From positions 62,001-126,000 of the forward strand of contig NZ_FNUS01000004.1 in NCBI RefSeq assembly GCF_900108025.1: DNA of 64,000 nt, given 5' to 3'. The translations under genes and the position numbers were made by a program. Shown in pieces: positions 55,407-63,520 of this stretch; within the stretch, counting starts at the first letter, position 1, and the number at the start of each line of letters is the position of its first letter. This stretch comes from Halpernia humi (lineage in GTDB: Bacteria; Bacteroidota; Bacteroidia; Flavobacteriales; Weeksellaceae). The notes under the pieces were generated by a model that was not told where the DNA came from, did not search any database, and saw nothing but the letters and a program-made list of their open reading frames with translations.

Positions 55407-55436
55407 CAAAGATAATAAATTTTAACTAATAGCAAA
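55407..55436 (-). promoter_or_regulatory. Promoter of surface-protein cassette 2
   Basis: Minus strand: TTTG (55436-55433), an 18-base spacer, TATCTTTG (55414-55407), 15 bases before the A2 ATG. Confidence 0.7.
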
Positions 55437-55595
55437 ATTTATATTATTCTCTTGAAAATCAAAATCTTAATTTTCAAGACACCAACCGCTTAGATTTTTC
55501 GGAATTTGGTGCAAAAGGCTGTAAATATTGCATTTCAAAAAAGCACACTGGTGTTTTATCTTTTGTGAAATTATTTTTTTTAAACCAGGAGAAAT

Positions 55596-56280
55596 TTAAT
55601 CTAAAGAAAAAATATTACTTTGATAAAACTTAATCAAAGCTTGGCTGAAAAGAAGTTCGTATTTAGATTTTATAAAGTCTGATTGCGATGCTATGAAACT
55701 GTTTTTTGTAGTATTTACTTCATTAGCAGAAATCTTTCCATATTGAAATTTTAACTGATCTGCATCCAAACTTTTTTGCGCAAACTCAAAAGCAGACCTA
55801 GAAGCATCATATTTCTTGTACGCCACTTTCGAATCATTGATGGCTTGCAAAAATACTTACACCACTTTGTCTTTTTCTATTTGGGTTGTAATTTTAGATT
55901 TATTATAAAGCAATCTGCTTTCTTTTAAATTAAAAATATCCTGCATCTTATTAAAAACAGGAATAGAAATACCAATTGAAAAATTATTAGAAAAATTTTT
56001 TTTATTTGCTGATTTGAATTGAAAAGAAAATTAGAATTATAAAAAGAAGTTCCCAAATCTAAACCAGTAGAAATGGTAGGAAACAAAGGCGATCTTGCAA
56101 TGGAAATATTTATTTTGGCTTTCTGCTCGTTTATTTTTGCTATAGAATAGGTAGGATTTACCTCTAGAACCTTTTCAAGAAGTGTTTTAGAATCCATATA
56201 ATCGGTATCTGAAACTAATTTCTCACTTGGTTTGGTTAAAACTTTTTCTGTTTCTAAAGTGTTTCTATTGATTCTCTGTC
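55596..56280 (-). pseudogene. Remnant of a TolC-family outer-membrane efflux protein
   Basis: Three pieces of one protein are visible on the minus strand: LETEKVLTKPSEKLVSDTDY through NPTYSIAKINEQKAKINIS with SPLFPTISTGLDLG (56280-55990), then in another frame FSIGISIPVFNKMQDIFNLK and KITTQIEKDKVV, a stop, and finally LQAINDSKVAYKKYDASR through the end at 55596. This is the typical TolC/OEP order, with at least one frameshift near the A/T run at 55991-56003 and an in-frame stop near 55858. The N terminus is missing. It lies between the two surface-protein cassettes. The neighbouring 55437-55595 and 56281-56479 show no gene. Confidence 0.75.
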
Positions 56281-56479
56281 TAAATCATATTTTTAAGTTC
56301 GCAAATCGAAGATTCATCAATTCCTTTAAAACTATTATAAAAACATTGATAAAGGCGTTTGACTTCGTCGAATCTTTTATTTCACTTAGCAAAGTTCGTA
56401 AACAATAAAAACATTTATGCTGAATTACGGACATACAGATTTTTTTTAATTAAAAATGGTTCACGATTTATTTTAAAAA

Positions 56480-56514
56480 AAAACCATCTTCACAATAAAT
56501 GTAAAGATGGTTTT
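56480..56514 (-). terminator. Intrinsic terminator of surface-protein cassette 1
   Basis: AAAACCATCTT (56480-56490) pairs with AAGATGGTTTT (56504-56514), with a U run following on the minus strand. Confidence 0.85.
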
Positions 56515-56537
56515 AATTAATATTTTAAATTAAATTT

Positions 56538-57086
56538 TTACGGTTTCCAAAAACTCCATGTGGTGCCATTGAAAACAGCCAAGCGTTTGTAAAAAAATGG
56601 GCTAACTCCAGCGACATAAACCATCATGCCTGGTGATGGGCTTGGAATGTTTTGCACATCTGCAACTGTTGGTAAAACCATCGCTTTTGTTGTAGATTCT
56701 AATACTAATACGCCATCTGCAGTGCTTGTTGCTGCGCCTATTATTGCTTTGGATGTAGCCACTTCTGGGGCTTGTGCAATAGTGGGTTGAGCGGATAATG
56801 CGCTTGTAACATTTCCATTCTTACCGCTAAGATCCGTCCAGGCGCCGTTGTAATATTTTACGCGTGCTGCTGTCGCCGTACTTGCATCCAAGACCAAAGT
56901 ACCTTCCGTTGGTGAAGTTGGCAAAGTTCGAACATAAGGTAAAATAAGACCTTTGTTTTGTCCTGCTGCAAATTCTAATAATACGGATGTTTTGGTTGCC
57001 GCAGTTCCTGTTGCATCTCCGATGATGACTTGTGCATTGGCGGTTGCTATAAATCCTAATAGGATTATTGTAAGTGTTTTTTTCAT
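56538..57086 (-). CDS. Exported tail-module protein D1
   Basis: A 182-residue exported protein with signal peptide MKKTLTIILLGFIATANA, paralogous to D2 at 51253-51846 (same order of blocks, somewhat shorter linker). Two ~45-residue modules are visible: KGLILPYVRTLP to VKYYNGAWTDLSG, and KAMVLPTVADVQ to RLAVFNGTTWSFWKP. They resemble the C-terminal module of the adjacent C1 protein. It is the last gene of cassette 1, 76 bases after C1, and ends before a strong terminator. Confidence 0.7.
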   Translation of the reverse strand: MKKTLTIILLGFIATANAQVIIGDATGTAATKTSVLLEFAAGQNKGLILPYVRTLPTSPTEGTLVLDASTATAARVKYYNGAWTDLSGKNGNVTSALSAQPTIAQAPEVATSKAIIGAATSTADGVLVLESTTKAMVLPTVADVQNIPSPSPGMMVYVAGVSPFFYKRLAVFNGTTWSFWKP

Positions 57087-57162
57087 TTTTTTTATTTTTA
57101 AAATTAAACTGAATCAGGAAGTATTTTTATTCGAAATACTTCCCTTTTTCAATTATTATTAA

Positions 57163-59754
57163 TTATGGACAGGTTGGGGTATTAAAACAACTCCAAGCGG
57201 TGCCATTATACAATTTTAAACATTTTGCTGTGGTATCATAAACCATCATTCCTTCTTGCGGAGAAACCAAAGCATTTACTTGTGCAGTCGTTAATCTGGT
57301 GATGACGAAACCTTTGGTATTAGATTCTAATACTGTAAAAGCAGATTTTCTTATCATTGGCCAGTTGCCATTGTCTGCGCCGGCTCTTTTTAATAAAGTG
57401 ATGCCATGTTTTGTATCGACTCCTGCTGTGCCAGTATTTGGTGCGTTGTAACAAATACAAGCGTTAACTAAAGCATTTGCAGAGTCACCCACACCTTGCC
57501 CAACATCGGCTGTTGTAGGTCCTGGTACATCTGTATTATCTGCAACTCCTGCTAAATTTGATGGATTCGTTACTGTATTCAAATTATTTCCTGCATTATT
57601 TACCAATTGAGGAACACCGTACGCTGAGGCCGATTTACTGATAATATTGGGTTGTGTATTGGTGTTAATACCATCGTAAATCATTTTTATACGCCCTCTG
57701 TTGGCATAATTAGGATCTGTACTTGGTAAATTTAAAGGCCACACCTGATCAATCGTAACGTTTTCTGAACCTTCTACTGCATCTGGGCAGCCGTCATTGT
57801 CTGAATCTACATCTAAATAATCTGGGATGCCGTCACCATCGGTGTCGATGCTTAATATAGATTGCCCAATGGCAGCAAATCCAACCAGGGTTGGTGCTGA
57901 AAAAACCTGCACTTCAATTGTATTTGCACCTGTATGCCAACCATTATTCAGAGTTATCGTTGTTGCATTAGTATACTCTTGGCCTACAGGGGGATTATAA
58001 ACACCATTTACATAGAACACAGACAAGTTATCCGAAACGGTGCTCATTTGTAGTGAAATTTTTGTAGGATCCAGACTAGACGGAATGTTAACGGTAGTCC
58101 GGAATTTTAAGAGAACAAAATCACCTGTTGGTCCGTTCAATGGATAACCGGGGTTACCTTCCAAAGCGAATCCATCCCTGTCAGCATCGGTGTGGTTACC
58201 AATACCATTGTTGGCACCCGGAAAAACATAAGAAATCCAGTTACTGCCAGCAGGTGTATTTAAATAAGGACCGGGATTTGCAATTACTGTAGCTTGAACC
58301 GGGAAAGTACCTGTTGGCGCAGCATAATTAGCCAACACAGTATAATCAAATCCAGAAGAAACGAATACTTTGCTGAGTTCAGCGGATGTCGGCAGCGCCC
58401 ATGTAACCGTCCATTTGGGATCGTTGGTGCCTATGGCAGTGGTGCCAGTTCTTAAATCCAGTAAAGAATAGCCTTCTGCCGTATCCAATATCCCGTCATT
58501 ATCATCGTCTAGATCATCAATATCTGCAATACCATCGCCATCAGAATCTTTCAGTACAGTAATGGTTGCTATCGCAGTGGTGCAATTAGTTGGGACAACA
58601 TCGCATATTTGATATGTGATAGGATATACTCCTGGTGCAACCCCAGATCCTACGGATATTGTTCCATTGCTATTCACAGTAAATCCTGCAGGTACACCAA
58701 CACCAGAAACAGTAACATTTGAGGTAGTTGCAGCACCTCCGTTATATAAATCATTTGATAATACTGAGGGAGTTGTAAAACCAGGGTAGATGGAATAAGC
58801 ATCATTATTTGCCTTTATAACTGAAGTGGCAGAAATTGATTTTACAAAAACACCGGAATCTAAGGCTGCATCTCCAGTATCCGCAATAGCAATTTTAAAG
58901 TTATAAGTAGCACCTGGGGTCAGGTTAGAAATACTAAAAGTAATTCCCTTTGTAAGCCCATTAAACTGAACTGCTACAGGAAATGGGCCTGGATTATTAT
59001 TTGTATTAATGTAAGGCCCATTTGCATTGGAACTTGTAGTTATGGTATGACCATTCCTAACATATAAAGCTGACTGACTCAAATCAAGACCATATTGGCT
59101 TCCAGTATTGGTATTACCACTTACACCTTTAATTCCGTAATTCACAGCATTAATAGATGTAGGATTACCATTTGGCAACTTTCCTAAATTTTGTGTTCCA
59201 GTAATACCAGGTCCAGAAACAAAGAAACCAAATAAATCGTTATATACAGACCCAACATAGTCTGGATATTCTTCTGAAGCAAATTGATAAGTAATACTCA
59301 ATTTTGATGCGTTAGCAGCTAAAGTGACATTAAACGAATAGGAAACCACATCATAGATGGATTGTGGATTAATAGCTGTTAAATCACTATCATTATAAGT
59401 GGAGGCAGCAACAAAATCACTATGTTGTACGTCGCCGCCGCCGCTGGTTGCATTAGAATTACTATTTTTCCTCAAAAGACCTGCATTAGTTCCTGTTCCG
59501 AAAAAAACACCTTGATCTAAATCTAATCCCGCTGCTGTCCCACCTGTAAAAGTGGCTATTTGACTATTTCTTACCCCTGAATTAAGGACTCCTCCCGTTA
59601 TGGTCACCCCAGAAGATTGTAAAGCCGTGTTTATTTGTGTATTTGTAGGACCACTAGTATAAGATACTACTGTCTGGCCACTTACATCAACTATAAACAA
59701 CAATAGAGTTACTATAAGTTGAAATTTATTTAAATATTTAAATTTATTTTTCAT
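57163..59754 (-). CDS. Large surface protein C1, choice-of-anchor-L type with calcium repeats
   Basis: An 863-residue exported protein. After a signal peptide (to about 26), the N-terminal ~280 residues (FTGGTAAGLDLDQGVFFGTG, then SYSFNVTLAANASKLSITYQ and FASEEYPDYVGSVYNDLFGF) match the choice-of-anchor L domain. Thrombospondin type 3-like acidic calcium repeats are at about 401 (DSDGDGIADIDDLDDD) and 641 (DTDGDGIPDYLDVDSD). The last ~220 residues, including NNAGNNLNTV and GVADNTDVPGPTTAD, are nearly the same as in C2, and the end is GMMVYDTTAKCLKLYNGTAW plus a Cys-containing tail. It lacks a canonical T9SS domain, so its export route is unclear. Confidence 0.75.
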   Translation of the reverse strand: MKNKFKYLNKFQLIVTLLLFIVDVSGQTVVSYTSGPTNTQINTALQSSGVTITGGVLNSGVRNSQIATFTGGTAAGLDLDQGVFFGTGTNAGLLRKNSNSNATSGGGDVQHSDFVAASTYNDSDLTAINPQSIYDVVSYSFNVTLAANASKLSITYQFASEEYPDYVGSVYNDLFGFFVSGPGITGTQNLGKLPNGNPTSINAVNYGIKGVSGNTNTGSQYGLDLSQSALYVRNGHTITTSSNANGPYINTNNNPGPFPVAVQFNGLTKGITFSISNLTPGATYNFKIAIADTGDAALDSGVFVKSISATSVIKANNDAYSIYPGFTTPSVLSNDLYNGGAATTSNVTVSGVGVPAGFTVNSNGTISVGSGVAPGVYPITYQICDVVPTNCTTAIATITVLKDSDGDGIADIDDLDDDNDGILDTAEGYSLLDLRTGTTAIGTNDPKWTVTWALPTSAELSKVFVSSGFDYTVLANYAAPTGTFPVQATVIANPGPYLNTPAGSNWISYVFPGANNGIGNHTDADRDGFALEGNPGYPLNGPTGDFVLLKFRTTVNIPSSLDPTKISLQMSTVSDNLSVFYVNGVYNPPVGQEYTNATTITLNNGWHTGANTIEVQVFSAPTLVGFAAIGQSILSIDTDGDGIPDYLDVDSDNDGCPDAVEGSENVTIDQVWPLNLPSTDPNYANRGRIKMIYDGINTNTQPNIISKSASAYGVPQLVNNAGNNLNTVTNPSNLAGVADNTDVPGPTTADVGQGVGDSANALVNACICYNAPNTGTAGVDTKHGITLLKRAGADNGNWPMIRKSAFTVLESNTKGFVITRLTTAQVNALVSPQEGMMVYDTTAKCLKLYNGTAWSCFNTPTCP

Positions 59755-59756
59755 AA

Positions 59757-60104
59757 TTACTTATTTTTATTAATTAATATACTATCTACCGAAGTAAACG
59801 GACCATCTACAGTATCTAATTCCACAAAAGCAGAATAAACATTCCTAAAAAAAGGCGGATAATCCTCAACTCCAATTATAAGTTGTTTGATAGCGCTCCA
59901 ACTTGAAGCAGAAATACTTCTTAGCGCACTGGCAATCTTACCTGTATTACTTATTAATGTAACTAAAGCAGATCGCGTGAAACCATTACTTTTCTCACTA
60001 ATCGTTCCTGTTATTCTTTTTGATGCCGTACCCGCTTTTGAAAATACAAATACACTGCTCATAAAGCTGAGTAATGAAAATATCTTAAGTAGTTTATTTA
60101 TCAT
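59757..60104 (-). CDS. Small exported protein B1 of unknown function
   Basis: A 115-residue protein with a hydrophobic N-terminal signal (LLKIFSLLSFMSSVFVFSKAG) and a mature region of mixed character (SNGFTRSALVTLISNTGK, WSAIKQLIIGVEDYPPFF). It ends two bases before the C1 start, so it is coupled to C1. No counterpart is seen in cassette 2, where the C gene follows A2 directly. No family recognised. Confidence 0.55.
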   Translation of the reverse strand: MINKLLKIFSLLSFMSSVFVFSKAGTASKRITGTISEKSNGFTRSALVTLISNTGKIASALRSISASSWSAIKQLIIGVEDYPPFFRNVYSAFVELDTVDGPFTSVDSILINKNK

Positions 60105-60249
60105 TTTTAATTGAATTGTTAGTTGAATTTTGAATTTTCATTGTATAAAAACTTTGGTATTTACGATATATGACACGTCTAAATATTGAAATAGGATTTG
60201 CATCTATTTCGCATTTAGAAGTGAATAAAAAGTTTTTATTATTGCAGTA

Positions 60250-60867
60250 TTATGAAAACTGAGGCGGCGCGCGCAGAGAAGAATTTCTATATTTCTTAAA
60301 TTGTAAATAAGAAAGTGAGGTATAGAATTTTTGTTTTTTTAACTGTGTATTTATTTTACTTATTTGATAAAAATAAGTGGCAATTGCAAAATTTTTCGAG
60401 AAACTAAAAGACGAAATCACCGCCTGAAATGCAAACCCAGATTTTTGTTTAATATCTGAATTACTTAAAGGTGAATTATTGAAACTAAAATCATTTTTTT
60501 TATCAATTTTTGTATTTTTTTCTTGTTGATTTTTGCTTGCTTTTTCTTTGGCTTTCTTTTGGGACAAAGCAGTTTTAGTTCTATCGGAAAAAGTAGAATC
60601 TTTTGCTTTTTTTGATTCTTTTCTTTTTGCGCTACTTGCTTTTACAATTTTAGCCTTATGAAAATTCGAGAAACCTACAACATCTGCGCCTTCGCCTACA
60701 AAAATAATGGCAGAGGAGTTTTTTTGTACAGAATTTTTTTGATGATTATCCTTTTGCTTTTGAGAAGCCATTAAAAATATTGGCAAGAAAAATAATAGAA
60801 GAAGAGGTAGCCTTACAGATAATAGTCCTGCAGTACTATAAAAATCAAAAGAAAATTTATTTCTCAT
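60250..60867 (-). CDS. Exported protein A1 of unknown family
   Basis: A 205-residue protein with a long hydrophobic N-terminal segment (LPLLLLFFLPIFLMAS), the motif SAIIFVGEGADVVGFSNF, a very Lys/Ser/Glu-rich middle (about 70-125), hydrophobic C-terminal parts and the end SLRAPPQFS. It parallels A2 at 54739-55392 in order, length and the R-x-PP C terminus, although most residues differ. It is the first gene of cassette 1 and lies 180 bp after rplL. A TATATTTG box is just upstream. Confidence 0.62.
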   Translation of the reverse strand: MRNKFSFDFYSTAGLLSVRLPLLLLFFLPIFLMASQKQKDNHQKNSVQKNSSAIIFVGEGADVVGFSNFHKAKIVKASSAKRKESKKAKDSTFSDRTKTALSQKKAKEKASKNQQEKNTKIDKKNDFSFNNSPLSNSDIKQKSGFAFQAVISSFSFSKNFAIATYFYQISKINTQLKKQKFYTSLSYLQFKKYRNSSLRAPPQFS

Positions 60868-60890
60868 CTATTATAAAAACACAATTCATG

Positions 60891-60898
60891 CAAATATA
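60891..60898 (-). promoter_or_regulatory. -7 box of surface-protein cassette 1
   Basis: Minus-strand TATATTTG, 23 bases before the A1 ATG. A -33 box is weak (TTAG about 20 bases upstream). Confidence 0.45.
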
Positions 60899-60990
60899 TA
60901 ATTTAATTGTAAGTTAATCTAATAAAAGTTAAAGTATTGTTAATAATTGATAAATAATTAATATTAGGATAAATAATTAATATTAGTTAG

Positions 60991-61023
60991 AAAAAAAAGA
61001 CCTTTTCTTTCGAAAAGGTCTTT
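60991..61023 (-). terminator. Intrinsic terminator after rplL
   Basis: AAAGACCTTTTC (60996-61007) pairs with GAAAAGGTCTTT (61012-61023); eight U follow on the minus strand. It ends the rplK-rplA-rplJ-rplL unit, which in most bacteria reads on into rpoB. Confidence 0.88.
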
Positions 61024-61046
61024 ATAATTTAAGCGTGAAAAGTGAA

Positions 61047-61415
61047 TTATTTCAATTCTACTTCTGCACCTGCTTCTTCTAGTTGTTTTTTCAACGCTTC
61101 TGCAGCATCTTTAGGAATTCCTTCTTTGATGGCTGTTGGAGCAGAATCTACCATATCTTTAGCATCTTTCAAACCTGCGCCTGTAAGATCTTTTACTAAT
61201 TTTACGATTGCTAATTTAGAAGCACCTGCTGATTTAAGAATTACATCGAATTCTGTTTTTTCTTCAGCAGCCTCGCCACCTCCACCTGCAGCAGCAACCA
61301 CAGTTGCAGCAGCTGGCTCAATGCCGTACTCATCCTTAAGGATAGTTGCTAATTCATTTACGTCTTTTACTGTTAAGTTTACTAGCGATTCCGCTAAAGT
61401 TTTTAAATCTGACAT
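61047..61415 (-). CDS. rplL: 50S ribosomal protein L7/L12
   Basis: A 122-residue acidic stalk protein that binds translation factors. The N-terminal dimerisation part, an Ala/Gly-rich hinge ([20 protein letters not shown], about residues 40-59) and the conserved C-terminal domain ([21 protein letters not shown]) are all present. It is the last gene before a terminator, separated from rpoB by 10.2 kb, unlike the usual adjacency. Confidence 0.97.
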   Translation of the reverse strand: MSDLKTLAESLVNLTVKDVNELATILKDEYGIEPAAATVVAAAGGGGEAAEEKTEFDVILKSAGASKLAIVKLVKDLTGAGLKDAKDMVDSAPTAIKEGIPKDAAEALKKQLEEAGAEVELK

Positions 61416-61488
61416 TTTAATAATGTTTTTTTGTTGTTAAACGATTTATATTTTTTTTTGAGTTTAAATTTTAATAGAAATTGAAAGC

Positions 61489-61992
61489 TTACTCAGCGCC
61501 TTCTTCTTTCATTTTATCTTGGTTTTGCAATGCAGATAATACATTTCTAAGTGGCGATTGTAGTAATCCGATAATCTCACCAATCATTTCCTCTTTCGAT
61601 TTAAGATTTGCAAGGGTTTCAAGATTTTCATCTCCTACATAAAAAGTATCTCCTAAAAACGCAGATTTCAATGCAGGATAGGCTGCTTTTTTTCTGAAGT
61701 TTTTAATCAATTTTGCTGGCCCATTGGCAATTTCGCCCACCATTATAGCGGTATTACCTTTAAATGTTTCATACATTTCAGAATAATCTGTACCATCCAA
61801 TTGCTCCATCGCTTTTTGCAGCAAAGTATTTTTTACCACTTTAAGTTTGATGTTTTGCTTGAAAGCCTGTCTTCTGAAATCTGAAGTTGCAGCGGCGTTT
61901 AAGCCTTCTAAACTTGCAACATATACTACTTTTGCATCCTGTAACAAATCTTTTATCTCCTGGATCGCAGTTACTTTTTGTTCTTTAGTCAT
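61489..61992 (-). CDS. rplJ: 50S ribosomal protein L10
   Basis: A 167-residue protein that anchors L7/L12 dimers on the ribosomal stalk. The N-terminal globular domain (DLLQDAKVVYVASLEGLNAA, then LKVVKNTLLQKAMEQ) and the C-terminal helix for L12 binding (LLQSPLRNVLSALQNQ) are visible. It starts 13 bases after rplA and is followed by rplL after 73 bases. No L10-binding leader can fit in the short gap before it, so autoregulation, if present, must act elsewhere. Confidence 0.95.
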   Translation of the reverse strand: MTKEQKVTAIQEIKDLLQDAKVVYVASLEGLNAAATSDFRRQAFKQNIKLKVVKNTLLQKAMEQLDGTDYSEMYETFKGNTAIMVGEIANGPAKLIKNFRKKAAYPALKSAFLGDTFYVGDENLETLANLKSKEEMIGEIIGLLQSPLRNVLSALQNQDKMKEEGAE

Positions 61993-62005
61993 TGTTTCTC
62001 AGGTT

Positions 62006-62695
62006 TTAGTTTGTTTTAGTATCAATTGCAATTCCAGGGCTCATTGTAGAAGACATATAAATGCTTTTTACATAAACACCTTTTGCTGCAGTTGGTTTCA
62101 ATTTATTCAAAGTTTGAATTAATTCTGTAGCATTTTCTTTGATTTTCTGTGCATCAAAAGATACTTTTCCAATCGCGGCATGTACGATACCGTATTTATC
62201 TACTTTGAAATCTATTTTACCTGCTTTTACTTCTGCCACTGCTTTACCAATATCCATGGTTACAGTTCCAGATTTTGGATTTGGCATTAAACCTCTAGGT
62301 CCTAAAACTCTACCTAATGGGCCTAATTTTCCCATCACGGCAGGCATAGTAACGATTACGTCAACGTCCGTCCAACCTTCTTTTATTTTTTGTAAATATT
62401 CGTCTAAACCAACATAATCAGCACCTGCTTCTTTCGCTTCTGCTTCTTTATCTGGAGTTACCAAAGCCAAAACTTTTACGTCTTTCCCGGTTCCGTGTGG
62501 TAAAGAAACTACGCCACGAACCATTTGATTTGCTTTTCTTGGATCTACACCCAATCTTACTGCTAAATCTACAGACGCATCAAATTTTGTAGTATTTATT
62601 TGTTTCACTAATGCAGCTGCTTCTTCTAAATTATAGATTTTATTTGCATCTACTTTGCTGTGTGCTTCTTTTTGCTTTTTTGTCAATTTTGCCAT
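62006..62695 (-). CDS. rplA: 50S ribosomal protein L1
   Basis: A 229-residue protein of the L1 stalk that binds 23S rRNA and assists E-site tRNA release. The motifs [27 protein letters not shown] and [14 protein letters not shown] are typical. It starts 11 bases after rplK; in many bacteria L1 represses its own operon by binding the mRNA leader upstream of rplK. Confidence 0.96.
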   Translation of the reverse strand: MAKLTKKQKEAHSKVDANKIYNLEEAAALVKQINTTKFDASVDLAVRLGVDPRKANQMVRGVVSLPHGTGKDVKVLALVTPDKEAEAKEAGADYVGLDEYLQKIKEGWTDVDVIVTMPAVMGKLGPLGRVLGPRGLMPNPKSGTVTMDIGKAVAEVKAGKIDFKVDKYGIVHAAIGKVSFDAQKIKENATELIQTLNKLKPTAAKGVYVKSIYMSSTMSPGIAIDTKTN

Positions 62696-62706
62696 TTCTA
62701 TTAGTT

Positions 62707-63150
62707 TTAAGCGTTAGTTGGTTTCGTTCCTGTTACTCTTAAACCCATAGATCTTGCGGTTCCTGCCACCATTGTAAGTGCTGAATCTATTGTGAAACAA
62801 TTAAGATCACTCATTTTATCTTCAGCAATTTTTTGAACTTGCGCCCAAGATACTGTACCAATCTTTACACGATTTGGTTCGCCTGAACCTTTTTTTTGCT
62901 TAGACGCTTCTAACAATTGAATTGCAGCAGGAGGTGTTTTAATAATAAACTCGAAAGATTTATCCTCGAATACTGTAATTGAAACTGGTAAAACTTGCCC
63001 TGGTTTATCTTGCGTTCTTGCATTAAACTGTTTACAAAACTCCATGATGTTTACACCAGCGGAACCCAAAGCGGGACCAACTGGTGGTGAAGGATTAGCA
63101 GCGCCACCTTTCACCTGGAGTTTCACCATTTTAAAGACTTTTTTAGCCAT
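62707..63150 (-). CDS. rplK: 50S ribosomal protein L11
   Basis: A 147-residue protein of the GTPase-associated centre. [20 protein letters not shown] at the N terminus and the C-terminal [12 protein letters not shown] segment are conserved. It is the first gene of the L11-L1-L10-L12 unit, with its own promoter at 63244-63273. Confidence 0.96.
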   Translation of the reverse strand: MAKKVFKMVKLQVKGGAANPSPPVGPALGSAGVNIMEFCKQFNARTQDKPGQVLPVSITVFEDKSFEFIIKTPPAAIQLLEASKQKKGSGEPNRVKIGTVSWAQVQKIAEDKMSDLNCFTIDSALTMVAGTARSMGLRVTGTKPTNA

Positions 63151-63243
63151 TTTATTTTTTTAAAAAATTAATAATTTATGAATGTGGAAGCATTTATAAA
63201 TCTGCAGATTACCTCTCATCTGGCAACTCTACATTTCGGACTG

Positions 63244-63273
63244 CAAAATTAAGATTTTTTTTCTATTATACAA
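63244..63273 (-). promoter_or_regulatory. Promoter of the rplK-rplA-rplJ-rplL operon
   Basis: Minus strand: TTG (63273-63271), a 19-base spacer, TAATTTTG (63251-63244). The leader to rplK is about 85 nt and could hold the L1-binding site. The rest of the 370-bp gap to nusG contains only the nusG terminator. Confidence 0.7.
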
Positions 63274-63472
63274 GATAAATTATATTAATTTTAAATAGAA
63301 TTACAAAAAAAGTAGCGATAAAAAAGCAGTACATTTTAAATTTTTAAATAAATACAACTTCATTAATGGAATTTAACTTCAAAAAGTTAGAAAAATTTCG
63401 AAACACATCACTTAAAGGAAAAAAAAACTATTTTAGACTAAAAATAAACCATCATTTTGGTATTTCAACTAA

Positions 63473-63499
63473 AAAACCACTCTTTAAAAGAGTGGTTTT
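63473..63499 (-). terminator. Intrinsic terminator after nusG
   Basis: AAAACCACTCTTT (63473-63485) pairs with AAAGAGTGGTTTT (63487-63499), with a U/A-rich end on the minus strand. It separates nusG from rplK. Confidence 0.8.
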
Positions 63500-63520
63500 G
63501 CTATATTTTAAAGAAAAAAT

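Noticed and set aside
61042-61440. 132-codon open frame on the plus strand
   Set aside because: It is antisense to rplL; the Ala/Ser-rich translation follows from the L7/L12 hinge codons.
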